Shown piece after piece: positions 22,324 to 35,354 of a DNA stretch of 64,000 nt. The stretch comes from Tubiluchus corallicola. Lineage: Eukaryota; Priapulida; Priapulimorpha; Priapulimorphida; Tubiluchidae. Positions within the stretch are counted from its first letter, which is position 1. The number at the start of each line of letters is the position of its first letter. The notes beneath the pieces are model-generated. The model made no database searches. It saw nothing but the letters and a program-made list of their open reading frames with translations, and had not been told where the DNA came from. The DNA is taken from NCBI GenBank assembly GCA_030141605.1, contig JAQGDQ010002366.1:557160-621159 (forward strand). Direction: 5' to 3'. The translations under genes and the position numbers were made by a program.

Positions 22324-24600
22324 TCTGGAAACAAAGTTCTGTATAATTATTATTAGTTTTACGTGTTATTAAGCAGTATTATTGCCTATGTCCAAATCAA
22401 TGCAAAAATCAATGTTCGCTGATAATAATTAGTGGGCAGTCTGTAAAAAGTTGTAAAGTTTGTTAGAATGACGTATTGTTCGTGTGGAAAGCAATGCGGT
22501 GCGGTAAAATTTATTCCTGCGGTTCGGTTCTCACGTACAAGAGTAAAACAATTGGTTTCATTTGTATTCAACAAAAATAATAATATACTGGAGATATTTT
22601 CGATCTTAGGCAATATTCTTGTGCCAACAAACGCTTCTCTGAAGGAGATAGCAGAAAATGGGGATATTTCCGATATTTCCCTTGTTGCAATTTCACTCGT
22701 TTTCATTTCTGACTGTTGCAAATGATGGACTATTGACAGTTATGTCAATCTTTCATTATAGTAATTAAGTATTATTTATTTAACAGTATGGGTTAAATAA
22801 TCTCGGAATTCAAATTTCGTACTCGAGATTTTCCATTGAACAGCTTCAGTTCACAAGATGTATAGTCAGGAATTCTCCATGCATTGAATAACTTCCTAGC
22901 AGTCTCTACTCTTTGAAAGTAGTTTATTTGTGAACGTCTGGGTATTGTAGTTCATCTTAAGTCTCAATACTGAAAGACTGGCTCATGTTTGGTTCGTTCT
23001 TTTGAAAGTGTCTGGTCCTTTCCATTGTGGTGCCAGCCATGCAGTCATCTGTTTTTAGGATTGAGAGTTTTTTTACAATGGTTGTTTTGCGCAGTTAGGC
23101 ACTTGAGTTTGGTGTGTGTACTCAACAGCTAAAGGATTTAGCGTGCAGTAACTTAGAGTAGGGAGGCATAAAAGCTCGATAGATGAAGTGATTAGAGTAT
23201 TTTGACAGAGTAGACTTAAGTGTTCAGGGTACTGACTAATTTAAATATCCAACACACGGAATAGTTTTGGTTCTTAAACTGAGTAACATGATGCTCGTAT
23301 AAGAAGATTAAGTGCAGAAAGTGAAAGCATGTGTGCATATGAAAGTGAATGCATATACAGATTAAGTAGCACTGATTCTTAGATAAGAAAATTTAGATAC
23401 CCTTAGGAATTTACAGGTCTAACTGCATGTTTTGGACGAACAGTTTCACTGCTCATGTGGGATTCCCACACTGAATAATTTAAACGCTAAAATCCAGCAC
23501 TCGGGAGAGCTGCAGCTAGATTGTAATTATGTGTAGATTAATTGGCTTGAGTAGCAGAGTAATCAAAGCGTTTGGTCTGCTGAACATAGTGGAAATAGGC
23601 ATAGTAGCTTTCTGATTCTTCTTAATAAACTCTTTTATTAAGCAGTCAGAAAGTGGATAAGACTTTGCAAGCTTGTCAGTTTAATTATGCAACAAGATAA
23701 ACAGTTACAGAGGCCCAAATACCGGTTTGGAATAATTTGCTGTTTCAGTAGGCCTACACCCACGAATATTGGGAACATAGCAAAAACATTAATTGTAATT
23801 ATGTCCACAAAAGTAGTTCAAAACATAGTAACAATAGTAAAGTGTTAATAACATTTTTTCTTAATTACATTTAAACAGATAAAGCAAATTTTCAAATAAG
23901 TTTCAAATATTCTAGATTAAAAATACTTTTAAAATAAAGAACGATTTTTCTTTAATTGTGCTTTATTAATTAACCTTTCAATCATCGCTTATATTAGTAA
24001 AATGGAATAATTACCTTCAGATTTTAGTCCACCGTCATATAGCACAAAATCACAGAAAATTGACACCACGGTTGTCCGCGAAGTGTTTGCAATGTCATTC
24101 ATTTTCTACCGACAGCTTGCTTTATATATACCGTCCCACAACTTTCACTAACCCAATTAGAGTGTTTAACCCAGATATCACTCGCTTCGCTTTTTGCTGT
24201 GCTTTGCCGTAACTCTGCAGTATTTTGACAAAAAAACTGGGAAAATTCAAGAGCTTCTAAAAAAATTTGAATGTTGATTTTAAGTAAAAGACAGTTTCCT
24301 GTGTAACGACTGAAAAAATATGAAAAATCTTTATTCTGCACATGACTTTAATGAGTCGTTTAATTAAAAACAGTTTAGTCAAACAATTAAGATTTACTGT
24401 ACGGCTTTATTAATATAGAGCCACATGTTTTCGGCTCGTCATTTATATTTTTGGTAGATAATTTGTTTATTTCTTCGTCCCCCTTGTTTGATTTTTCTTT
24501 ATTTGTTTGTTTGCATACTTGCTTGCTTTAGAGTATCAATTTGCTTGTTCGTATACTTGTTTGTTTGCTTGCTTGCCTAAGTGCATACGCTTGCATGATT
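22324..24600. other. Gene-free stretch upstream of the ZP gene
   Basis: It contains the presumptive promoter of the minus-strand ZP gene just above 22323. No TATA box or factor site can be assigned with confidence. The open frames on both strands at 22386-22725 overlap each other, lack family motifs and are treated as chance. Confidence 0.4.
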
Positions 24601-24639
24601 AAATTGTATGTGAGTATGTATGTATGTGTGATTGTTTGT

Positions 24640-24690
24640 TCGTCTGTTTGTCTGTGTCTCTATCTGTCTGTCTGCCTACCTGCCTGCCTG

Positions 24691-24747
<57 letters not shown>

Positions 24748-24930
24748 GTCTCTCCGTCTATCTGTCTGTCTGTCCGTCCGTCTGTCTGTCTGTGTGTCTC
24801 TCTCTGTGTCTGTCTGTCTGTCCGTCCGTCCGTCTGTCTATCTGTGTGTCTCTCTATCTGTCTTTGTCTGTCTACCTGTCTGTCTGTCTGTGTGTCTGTC
24901 TATCTGTCTGTCTGTGTTTGGTGGACCGAT
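24640..24930. repeat. (TGTC)n microsatellite, ~290 bp
   Basis: A long array of TGTC/TCTG units: nearly perfect from about 24688 to 24746, then mixed with CCGT, TCTC and TATC variants to 24920. Open frames of 105-140 codons across it encode only Cys/Leu/Ser/Val repeats. Confidence 0.95.
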
Positions 24931-24931
24931 T

Positions 24932-27248
24932 TATTTATTTATTTATTGACTGCACTAATTTAACACTATTCAGTTACCTTTTTTTCCAAAAAAACTCCAC
25001 AAAAGTTTCGCAATGATAACTGCTTGTAGGGCGCTTATCCAGATCCCTAAAAATAAAGGAGACGGAACATTGATCCTTATCATATTTTACAATGCACTCT
25101 AGCAGTACGCTTTTACTGTGAAGTTATTCTTTATCATACATGAATATCAAATGATTTGCACTCCTTCAAATGGTCAAATGGTTGGAAGTGTGACAAAATT
25201 TATGTTTTTTCTTTCTATCCATCTGGACGCCCTGCGTTTCTTGGGTATGTAACAATTCGTTTAAATCTGTCACAATTAAACGCCTGCTCAGTCCTAATGA
25301 AGTAGATAAATCTTGCGTAAAATTGTTATTTTACCACATATTTTACCAATTTTACCATAGCCAGTCAAGTTCAAGGGTGTCATGGTCATTGCCTTAGAAT
25401 TTGAAACCCGTTCCAACTTCGACTCGAGGAACAGTTGCGGATGAACTATTAAGCTAACTAGGTTTCACCCTAGGAAGCTCGGAACGCAGATTGGTTGGAA
25501 AGAAGCAAAATTATTTAGTTTCGCCATAATTTTATACATTGAGCAGTTACTTCTCCTTTCAACAGTTGTTAATGAAAGTTATTAAGCTAAATATTAACTT
25601 AATCATCCGGCACTCATGCGTACTGAACTAGACTTCGTTCAGTTGATTTGAAATACTTTATACATACTTGTTAATAAAAAAAATAACGAAAATTTCTCAA
25701 ACTAGAAATTAGTTACTTCAGCTAAAATAACTCATTGTAGCCGCAACTGATTTTATTATTATCAGTATTGTAAAGTCTGCCAATGCTTTCCCAGTCAACT
25801 CCTTAATATTATTCATCCACCATTTTATATTGAGGAACTGTTTTTCTCTGATTGTTTTCCCAACGACTTGTTGTTCTTGATGACGTGGCCATTACACTTA
25901 GCATTCATTTCTTGGTCACCCAAAAATGGTTGTGTTCGCCATCATCTTCTCCAAGACAGTTATCTCTCATGTGTTTTTTTGACGCAGTACACATTGCTGC
26001 AGCAGGTCCTTTCGAAAACCATCAAATTTTCTCCTTTTCTCAAGTCCCATACCCCAAATTCACCCAGTCTCTCTGCACTGGGCAAAAATTTTACCTGACC
26101 TCAGCAGTCTGTTCACTGGTTCACGTCGGTGGTCCTAAATTTTTCCACCTTTGCTCGCACCTGTGGAGCGCAAAGTAGATTTGGCGACAAGTTAACAATC
26201 ATTGTATTTTCTTGTAACATTCTTCCAATTGCGTACTGCATTGCAGAAACGGCTGTAAGTTTCGGTAGCTCTTTTAATAATGCACGACATGTAGCATTTC
26301 TTAGTTTTTAAAACTTTCTTGAATTTTAGCTTTTATATAACATTTTTGTGTTGAAATAAACTTTAAATAAAAAAATAAACAAGCAGCATTTTAAGACCGC
26401 TTATTAGAATGTAAATAAAAGAAAATACTTTGACACGTCGCGTAATGATGACATAGAAATGCAATTTGAAACTTTGTGTAATCAGTTTTTAAAAAATTAA
26501 GAATTGTCAACTTTAACCCATTAGTGCAAAAGAACCTGATAAAAGATCTGTTTTGAGACTAAAAAGTTAAACTTTTTGTTTACCGAAAAAGAACTATATG
26601 TAGTCAGTAATGAGTTCTGAATGTAAACGTATTAGGCAGTACTCGAAGGCAGATCGAAATATTGAGATTCAACAAAAAAGTTGTGCGCTTCTCGACACGT
26701 TCCTATAGGATCATTCAAGGAGACACTAGATAAAATGCTTAGGGCATACAAGATCTTCACTGTTAGCCTGAACTTTACAGATTAACTTTGTGGAGGTTCA
26801 TGGTGAAGCATGATTTTTTGCTTACATTAGTTGTTATGAAAAACGACATTTAATCGGACAAACTACATGTAATTTTACATCATGAGCACGAAAAAAGTCT
26901 CAAAAATACCTTCAATGAGAAAATTGGAAATGGAAGCAGATACTTTGTCTCAATGCCTCCTCAAGAGAAGCATATCGCAGGTAAATAGGATTTGTTTAAG
27001 TTTTTGATGTTTCCCTGAATTAATAGAAGAAACTTTCTGAATCCAACTCACTCCTTCCACAAAACAACGGATTTGTCAGATGAATTGCCGTTGTTGTCAA
27101 GTGTCAAATTTGCGTCACACTAAAATTGTATCTATAGAATTAATAATTGCCCATTTAACTATGAGTATGAAAACATGAACGTAAGTATATATATGGTTCT
27201 TACATGGGATAAGTGTACGTCAAAAAACATCTTGGATGTTGCAAGGCT
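24932..27248. other. Gene-free stretch
   Basis: No recognised exons. Overlapping open frames at 25852-26311 (up to 108 codons) have no recognisable motif, start context or splice partners. They may be chance or the relic of an unidentified retroposed sequence. Confidence 0.4.
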
Positions 27249-27577
27249 GTGGTCAGCAGGGCCGGCCCACTGGGCAGTTGCCCGCGAGCCCCACGAGCAC
27301 AGGGACCCCATGTTATTCTATGTATGTGCTTTTCAATGTTTATGTTATATTGTTAAAACGTTTGTGTTGATTAATGTCAAGTAATTTGCTGTACTGCACG
27401 TTACTTTCTGTTTTAACACTGATTTTGCTGGAAGTACCAATACAATAAATATACGTTTAATTTTATCGACCATTTGCATTTTTAGTCCTGTGACTTACTG
27501 TGTAGGTAGAGGGCCCAGTGTGTAGGTAGAGCTTTGCCCGGGGGCCTACAATGCTGTTAAGACGGTCTTGTGGTCAG
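27249..27577. mobile_element. hAT-type non-autonomous element with 8-bp target duplication
   Basis: An element of 313 bp (27257-27569) is bracketed by a perfect 8-bp direct repeat GTGGTCAG (27249-27256 and 27570-27577). The left end reads CAGGGCCGGCCCACTGGGCA and the right end, reversed, AAGACCGTCTTAAC, so the terminal inverted repeats are imperfect. GC-rich ends beginning CAGGGCCGGCCC and an 8-bp duplication are hallmarks of hAT elements. No transposase is encoded. Confidence 0.8.
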
Positions 27578-29100
27578 AAACTGCCACATTACCAGAATAC
27601 AGCTGAGCTTTTTTCACTATCGCCAACAAGCGAAATTTCAAATATGCTATTCTTTGGTGTCCAGCATCCAGGGTTTAGTTAGCTAATATCCAAGACTGCT
27701 AATTTGAACAATGAAGACGGCTCCTAGATAAACTGGGTACTACTTATCTAATGTTGTCTTTTCATTTACAATCTCTGATTGTCTAACGGCCTAGTCCGTC
27801 TTCTTTATCTTACTTCGCATGTTTATTATATGCAAAATATATAATATTTCGACAAAATGCGTAAATTCAAAGTTGGTTCAAATGAACTATGTAGTAAGAT
27901 ACAAATTGCATGTTAGTAGGGATCATTTTCCAAACTTACGGATTATAGAAGCAAATAACATAATAGATAAAACAAAAAGAAACGAACAATAACGAAAGGA
28001 TGTTTTTCATTTCACGGTCAGTTACTGCCCGTCACACACAAACGTTTTCTGAAAACTAATTTTGCCCTCCAAAGTTCTTAATTAATTTATCTACGCACCA
28101 GTAACTAAACAATTTTACACTTTTATTAAGGAACAATAAAGAATATAATGTGCAATGTACAGGTGCTGAATAAAATTCAGGCGTTCGAGTTCAAGCGTCT
28201 GCGCAGTTTAATATTAAAACAAACAAACGTGACATAGCAAAATCAAGATGAGTTGAAAATGATCTTCACACTTTATCAACTCTTTCTTTTGCGCTTCAAA
28301 AACGATTCCTAATGTAGGTATGTGACATTCATAAAGTCAAAGCGACAACAATGAGCTGATATAGTACCGTAATAGCGTCAATCTGGGACTAGGTCATTCC
28401 GTTACACTGCAAATTCTGCTCTGATACCAACGCCCATACAACACCAGAAAATTTGCTAATTATTTCAGACTCTGCAAGCCCCTGTCTCTCAGGTGATTAT
28501 TGACGAGTGAAGGGAACAAAGCATGAAATTAACTACAACAATGATGAAAAAGAATTGACTTCAAGGTTAAGACATTAAGCGCATGGTTACACGTTCTTTG
28601 TTTGCAAAGGTTTTACTTAAAAAGTAATAATCAAGTTACTGCTTTTCATCATCGTAATGCTGTTTTGTTTATCCCATAAGACTCGTCACACAAGGCAGCA
28701 TTGATTATAAGGATATAGTAAAAAAAAGTAAAGATATTGAATGCATGTCCACAGAAAAATGAAATTCGTATAACTAATTTGTTAATTTTCAAGAAACATT
28801 TTTTGGAGAGAATTCCATACATCAGAAGCCCGGAAAAGAAATCGGATATATAAGTAGCTGTTCTACATTTATATATGTCCAGGGTAAACCTACGGTACGC
28901 TGCAGAAGGATGAGTACTATGAATAAACTGTGGGGTTTTTGGAAGCAGTAACGACACCTCAACGAAAGTAACGATCTTAATAGAAGTAGCCTAAATAATA
29001 GATAAAATAGATAATAATGGATGCCATAGGAGCCAACTTTGATGATCAAGGGATTTCAACAGGGTTGATCCTTGATTAGAGCCTATTCCGTTCATTCCAA
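27578..29100. other. Gene-free stretch
   Basis: AT-rich DNA without recognised exons, RNA genes or arrays. Confidence 0.45.
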
Positions 29101-29200
29101 TCAATATTCTGTTCTATTCTATTCTATTCTATTCTATTCTATTCTATTCTATTCTATTCTATTCTATTCTATTCTATTCTATTCTATTCTATTCTATTCC
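29101..29200. repeat. (ATTCT)n pentanucleotide array
   Basis: About nineteen nearly perfect ATTCT units. The repeat forces a 111-codon open frame of FYSIL repeats that is not a gene. Confidence 0.95.
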
Positions 29201-31161
29201 TGTCTAGCCCAGTCAGTTCCACTTCATTCTGTTTTCTTCAGTTCTAATCCATTCCCCACATTTTTCATAAATTTTATCCGTGCCTTTCTGTCTTCAGCTA
29301 TTTTCTATTCAGATGGCACGCTGCGATCCGAGCAACTCTTCACTACTACTACTACTTCTGCAAATTTCGATGACTTATTCTGTTTCAAGGGTTTTCTTAA
29401 CTGTTAATGAAAAATCATCTCAATAAAGAAAAAAGAAATGGTGTTTATTAACTGTGTCTCTGTGCATTTTTCTTTTCTAAATTTATCTTTCTTCAAGTTG
29501 GATATGTTTTGTAGCGTGTTAATATTAAGAAACGGAAAATTTTTGAATTCGGCAATTTTATGTGATTTTTAGGTTACTCTTTTGTGATGCACCTTATAAA
29601 TAGATTTGTTTCGCCGTGAAGCCGGTCTCGTTCTCATTCTCGTTCATGTAATAAGTTTTTTGCCAGTTTTTACATTGTAACGACGATAGAGTATTCTAAC
29701 TTTGTATTCTAAATTTTTAAGATAAAACGGACACTGTGTTGACAACGCTACATGGCTTTCAAATAACACATTCGCGAAATGGATTCCCTGACAACAATAA
29801 AAATTTAGCGTTCTAAACAGCATATTATGGTAGCTGGGCAGAAAAAATTAAAGCAGTGAATAACCCAATGCTTCACATTCCGGATTAGTTTTCTTTTTAA
29901 GTTTTCACCTGACACAATCGAGTTTTCTTCTTTTAATTAACTGTGGAATAATTCGTTAATTGTACCCAGTCTCATAATTAAAAATTAAATTTACGTTTTC
30001 CTAGCGGTGCTAAAACTGCAATTGCGTCTATTTACATTTCTAACAATCACTAATTATACTACCATTATTTCAAACGGTATAGTTAATGCTCTGCTCTCAT
30101 AATCATAATTTCAACAGACATTCCATTGGTTGCAATTGCTTGGCATTTAGTTCACAGTAATGAGAGTAACTGCTCACCCGTCACCCCAGGCGAATATTTC
30201 TCCGAACAGATCGGTCATTCCGAATCACAATAGCCATTGTCCTTGGCATGAAAACTAACTATTGTTTATTACTTGATTGTCAAATAAACAGCCAACTTGC
30301 TAAAATTCAACTGAAAAAAGAAACAAAGGCATCTGATTTGGAGAAATAATGTTTTTTCTTACGCTAAATTATACGTTTATTTTGCTATGAATAAATATCA
30401 CTGATCTAATTATCTTCCTACCGAGAAAATCAAGGCTCTGATCAGTGAGCGAGTGATTCGAAAATGCTATTAATGTTCCCTACAGAAAATTTCAGCAAGG
30501 TAAACAATAATAAACTAGATTTTAGCAACAATAAATTTACAAGTTCAACTCTTAATTATTCTTTACTACAATTATTGAATTATAACACTCAATTAAAACT
30601 TTAATTTCATGGCTGCATAATCTTAAAAAAAATCAACTATATGTAACAATAATTATGCATTTTAGCGATTGAAAGTGTTTTATACTATGGAAAGATATAT
30701 ATTACATGCAATCTTTCTATGTAATCGTTTTACCTGCAAAATTTCTATAAGCTGGTTTTCCCCATTTACAAAAACAGGAGAGGTTAATTTTTTCCAAACA
30801 AGAATGTGAAGTCATTGGGAGAGTACAAGGGAAGAGATAAACCTACATTGGGAGAGTACAAGGGAAGAGATAAACCTATTTAACGTAACGTTACCATTTT
30901 TATAGTGCCAACGTTCTGACGGATGGCATTCAAAAACAAATGAGGTCTTTTGATCAATTATTTTTTTATTTTTTACAATCTATTGCGATTTCTATATCGT
31001 AGGTTGTAAAATCGTACTGCTTCGTAATCCTGCGTGGTTATTCTTATGTGGTCGGTATACGCATACGAAAGTTTTAAAACTCTCGAACCATTAGCCCGAC
31101 TTTTGGCTTCGATGTAGCGTCGTACAGAATTGTCGATTAACGAACATAAGTTAAAATGGTA
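29201..31161. other. Gene-free stretch with a 33-bp tandem duplication
   Basis: The only structure seen is an exact tandem duplication of a 33-bp unit (30813-30845 and 30846-30878, starting CATTGGGAGAGTACAAGGGA). I recognise no coding exons. Confidence 0.55.
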
Positions 31162-32200
31162 CGGTAAAAATGGCACAGGAAAACATGTCACAAATGAAAA
31201 AGTAGGTAAAATTAGCACAGGAAAAATGGCACACTTAGTAATATAGGTGATTAGGGTTAGGGTTATAGTGGGGTATAATTATTTTAGTTATTTTTACCTC
31301 TGCCAAGGAAGTTATGCTTCAACACAGTTTGTTTGGTTGCTTTTTGTCTATTATGACGGTAATCTTATTATGCAAACACTATATAAACCTTTCCAAGATC
31401 GTGATTAACCACAGTTTTTCAGTGTCTCTTTTGTCCTACCCGCAATGGGTAATAATTGGTAAAATAAACCGTTATGGTTTACAAAATTCTGGCAATCATC
31501 GTCATAATTAATAGACGATTTCCTTGAAACTTTGTGAATACATGTGAGTATGGAGTGACAAAATGGGAATCTTTTCGCCGGTTCTTCTTTCGCAAAACTC
31601 GACCGGCATCACGTATAAAAACGTTCGTGGAGCACTTCATGCAGGTCTCAGAGGGAGTATTTAGTATTTCTTTTTTTATTATCTCCATCAGGACACACAA
31701 CTGCGAGTTCGTTCCAGGTTCCATTTGGAGAAAATCTAGCTTGAAAAAATGTGTAACACTGTCTATAGCCTTTGCTTATTAAGGTGTATGGCCCTGTAAG
31801 TGGAGTTGATACGTATATATTTGTCAGTCTATTACGGCGGCTAAATTTTTATTACGACGGCTAAAATTAATGTTAAAAAGGTAGGTAAACACTATGTGGA
31901 ACAGTCGTGCATTATTGATTATAAATCCATTTAATGAACAAACATTTTGTGAGTCTTTTGCTTGTCTATATAATACCGTTACGTGGTAAGTTGTTGTATG
32001 TTTGCTTGTTTATCTTTAGTTAAATTTTTTAATCAAAAGAATTAGACCAATAAGATTAGGATTGTTCGGCTTTGACAGAGATCTGCTTCCTACTGAGTGC
32101 ATTCTAGTTCTATTATAGAAATCAATCGCATTAAAAAAACATATTACCATTTTTTCTTACCGTCCCATCTGTGCCATTGTTTCCTGTGCCATTTTTACCG
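31162..32200. repeat. ~1.04 kb inverted-repeat element with TTAGGG-like core
   Basis: The left end CGGTAAAAATGGCACAGGAA (31162) is exactly inverted at the right end (to 32200). Next to each end lie further diverged copies of the same unit (GGCACA plus AAAATGG). GATTAGGGTTAGGGTTATAG occurs near 31250. There is no clear target duplication and no transposase: open frames at 31314-31782 lack motifs. I infer a non-autonomous foldback element. Confidence 0.65.
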
Positions 32201-32452
32201 CGCACCCGTATTTACGTATTAAATCGTATTAGATGTTCGTAGGTATTCGTGAATGCTCGTGGGTGTTCTTTGTAAGGGTATAATGTAAACTCTGCCCTCT
32301 GGTAAGCATCACAAGCCAAACCGTTACCTGTTTTCTCTGTCAATCTGTTTTTTCTGACGGTCGATTCCAGGAAAAAACCTGCATGAACCAAACTGATGCG
32401 AAACTGATGCTAGATTTCTCAACACTTCAGACTGATATAACTGAACATGAAT

Positions 32453-32593
32453 AAAAAAGTCACAGACAAAAGTCACAGGAAAAAAGAAACAGCCCTTATC
32501 CTAACCCTAACTCTAGCTAAAAATAATTGCCACTTATTTCCTGTGACTTTTTTCCTAGCCAAAATTGTGATTTTTCCTGTGAGTTTATTACTG
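32453..32593. repeat. Short foldback element, (A)AAAGTCACAGG units around a telomere-like core
   Basis: The left side holds two units, AAAAAAGTCACAG and AAAAGTCACAGGAAAA; the right side holds their complements, TTTCCTGTGACTTTTTTCC and TTTTTCCTGTGAGTTT. Between them is CCTTATCCTAACCCTAACTC, a TTAGGG-like word on the minus strand. The design matches the neighbouring element at 31162-32200 although the units differ. Confidence 0.65.
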
Positions 32594-32974
32594 GTCACCA
32601 TTCTGAGAATTGATTAAAGTAATCACTAGTTAGCGTAGATTAGTAATCACTTAAAACTAGACTAATGTATTTTCAGTGATACTGATGAAAGTCTGAAACA
32701 AAAGTATTTCTCTAAATTTAAGTAGATTAGAAGAGAGAATAGAGAAGAAGAGTACAGTCATGAGGCAGGCTCTTTGCCCTGAACTATGGCTAGACATAAC
32801 TTTGAGGCACCTAACAACAGGATTCAGTTACAAATCATTGATGCAGGACATTCAGAGAGCTCACAACACAATTTCTTCCCTTTTGCTGAATATACCACAA
32901 CGTTATAAATTTATAAAAAAAATATAAGATTTTATTTTAACGCTCACGTTTCGAAAAAAGCTTCGAGAGCTGCT

Positions 32975-33255
32975 AAAAGCTGTTTAAAACCCGTGTTGAT
33001 TGCAACAGACGACAAACTTGAATGAGAACTGGCTGCGATTAAAGCTGGTAATAGTAAGCTTCTCATTGGATACTTTTACAGTCCACCAAATGCTTATGAT
33101 ATTGATAACTATTACTACATACTATATTGAAACATTGAGCATTGAGCATTTGCCATATTTATATTTGCGGGGACTTTAATTTGAATTTTGAGCTACTGAG
33201 TGACAGACTTTGTGCGTGTGACCAATTATCGAATATACCTTGAAGGATGATTTAA
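32975..33255 (+). mobile_element. LINE relic, endonuclease part
   Basis: Translation in shifting frames gives AGNSKLLIGYFYSPPNAYDI and then YICGDFNLNFELLSDRLC. 'YxPPN' and 'GDFNL' in that order and spacing are signatures of the APE-type endonuclease of CR1/L2/jockey-like non-LTR elements. Stops and frameshifts show it is dead. It probably belongs to the same copy as the C-terminal remnant at 33560-33860, with the reverse transcriptase lost between. Confidence 0.6.
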
Positions 33256-33559
33256 TATGAGCTTCAGGCAGATCGTAATTGAACCATAGATGAGACTTAA
33301 ATGCTGACAGTGAATTCAGACGCTCGCTTTTAGATCTCTCATTCATCAGTTCATCAGTTTCATCAATTAGCAATTATTCAGCGGGTGCTGAGACGGGTCA
33401 CTTAACTTTAGTTGTCACTGTGGTATTAACAAGAAAGGGAAAAAAGTTGTTGATAGAAAATTCCTAGATTCTAGCTGTGCTGACTTAGTTGACTTCCGGC
33501 CACGGCTTTCTTTAGTAAAGAGCTCAATGCTCTGACTCAATGCTGGAACTTATAGCAGG

Positions 33560-33860
33560 ATATGTTTTTATCTCAGTACTGTATTCTACAATCGACAACT
33601 TTTATGATTGAGTACTAATTACAAGTATTTTCGTCAGTTATATTTGGCAGTCAAACACGTTCGACAAAATACTAGACATGATACATCTGTTGCTACCATA
33701 GTGCGCTCCATAACAGGCAGCCTTCGTTTTATATTTTTGTTAATAATGGTTTTGAATGGAACACACTGCCATTGCCTGTAAGATTACCCACTTCTTATAG
33801 TTACCCACTATCTCTATTTCAAACAACTAATGCAGGCTTACAAATAATAAGGCGAACCTA
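33560..33860 (+). mobile_element. LINE relic, reverse-transcriptase C-terminus
   Basis: The frame through 33750-33860 reads NNGFEWNTLPLPVRLPTSYS then a short tail and a stop, resembling the 'xxxWNSLPxxxxxxxSxxxFK' C-terminal end of non-LTR reverse transcriptases. It is degraded and frameshifted, and lies 300 bp downstream of the endonuclease remnant in the same orientation. Confidence 0.5.
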
Positions 33861-33864
33861 ATGG

Positions 33865-35335
33865 TAATAAGCTGGGTAGTTGGCTGTCTTTTTTATTTTT
33901 GTTTATTCAATTATTCTGCTGTAACTCTTACTTGCACCGTTTATAGGTGCGTGCACATTTTCCAATTTATTCCTTTTACACCATTGTAATTATCACTTTT
34001 ACATTATTTCTTTTTCTAATTTATGTAAAAACTTCATTCCATCTTGTATGTTTTACGCAATTGCTAATATTTTATTGATTTCAGTTTTACACCTAATTTA
34101 TTTATGTAAAATTCAAACATAATTATAGGATATGCGTTCTTATTTTAATTTCTGTTTGTCTTGTGTTTCTAAGTTCTTATTAAGCTTATCAACTTACATA
34201 GTTTCTTTTTCTAGTTCGTGTAAAATTTTATATCATCTAGTGTGTTTTGAATTTTTGCTACTTTTGTTCAGCTTCATATTACTTCTTTTTTCATGCAGAT
34301 AGGATACGCTCCTATTTTCATTTCTGTTCATTTTGTGATTTTAAGTTTTACTAAGTTTTATCTGCTTCGCATCGTCTTCTTTCTAATACATATAACTATG
34401 CTTATTTTAAGTTATGAGTGTAATTTTTAATTTTAATGTGAGTGGTCAGACTTCCTTCCAGTGAAAGACAACCATGGTATTCCGACTGTGTTATGAACAG
34501 TTTACTATACATGAATGTTTACCTAGTATTATGAATAGGTACTGTAAGTACTACGGGATGGGAAAGCCACACACCTGTCCTTCAACAAATGCATAAGTTG
34601 GAAACCAGGTTGTCGTCCTAGTTTTATTTCGACGGCTTCAGTCGGCACGTTTATAGCTATGAAGTAAAGACGTTTGCTCTGTACGTGTTACCTGCGGACT
34701 ATGTAATGTGTTGCAGTTTGGCATTTAGCATTTTATATAGCTGTGATTACAGTTAAAGGACAGTAACGTTTTCGAGCAGTCTAGATACGTTGTGATACAT
34801 TTTGTGCACTATCGGAGTTTACAGCCAAATGGATACTTGGGACAATTTGCTTAAGCCGTTATGGAGTTACTACTGTTCATGTGGAAGGTTGGACTGAATA
34901 TCACCGCCTAAATTTACCTGATGCCAGCTTCTGAGAAAGTTAAACCATTCTTGATGTTGCCTCACCTACCCCACCTACTAGACAGTGTAGACTTCGTTTC
35001 CAGTGACGTCACCAGTGATTATGTGGCATGCCAAGACGTTAATGGACAGTGAACCATCTCAGCGTGGACAGGTTTTTCGGTGTACCTCCCAGGGAAAGGG
35101 TAATTAGTGAGTAACTAGTGTATTAGAATCTAATTTGTTTATCTCTAGTTGGGTTTTGCCTCGTATTTATCTGATTGATTTTGAAAATTATCTTTTTGAT
35201 CATATCATCACAAATTTGTTAATTAAATTTTGATCGTTCTTTATACACAAAATATGTATCTTGGAGTGCGTTTTTTGAAGTATTTGAATAGTAAAAACAT
35301 TATGAATAGTTCACACTTTGTTAGCTAAACACAAT
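33865..35335. other. Gene-free stretch
   Basis: A T-rich part (33865-34440) is followed by a more balanced part (34450-35110) without convincing open frames. I could not assign either to a known class. Confidence 0.4.
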
Positions 35336-35354
35336 AACGACAACTCAAGACCGA

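Noticed and set aside
22386-22725. 111-codon (minus) and 85-codon (plus) open frames upstream of the ZP gene
   Set aside because: They lie on opposite strands of the same DNA, have no motif and no splice context. I take them as chance.
24541-25016. Cysteine/leucine-rich proteins of 105-140 codons in three frames
   Set aside because: They are translations of the TGTC microsatellite; all frames stay open because the repeat contains no stop.
25852-26311. Overlapping open frames up to 108 codons
   Set aside because: No domain, no plausible splice partners and no recognisable homologue in either orientation. It could be an old retroposed sequence but I cannot support that.
29072-29407. 111-codon open frame with FYSIL repeats
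   Set aside because: It is produced by the ATTCT pentanucleotide array.
34550-35110. Possible SINE or gene in a more GC-balanced segment
   Set aside because: No pol III boxes, open frame or inverted ends stood up to inspection.
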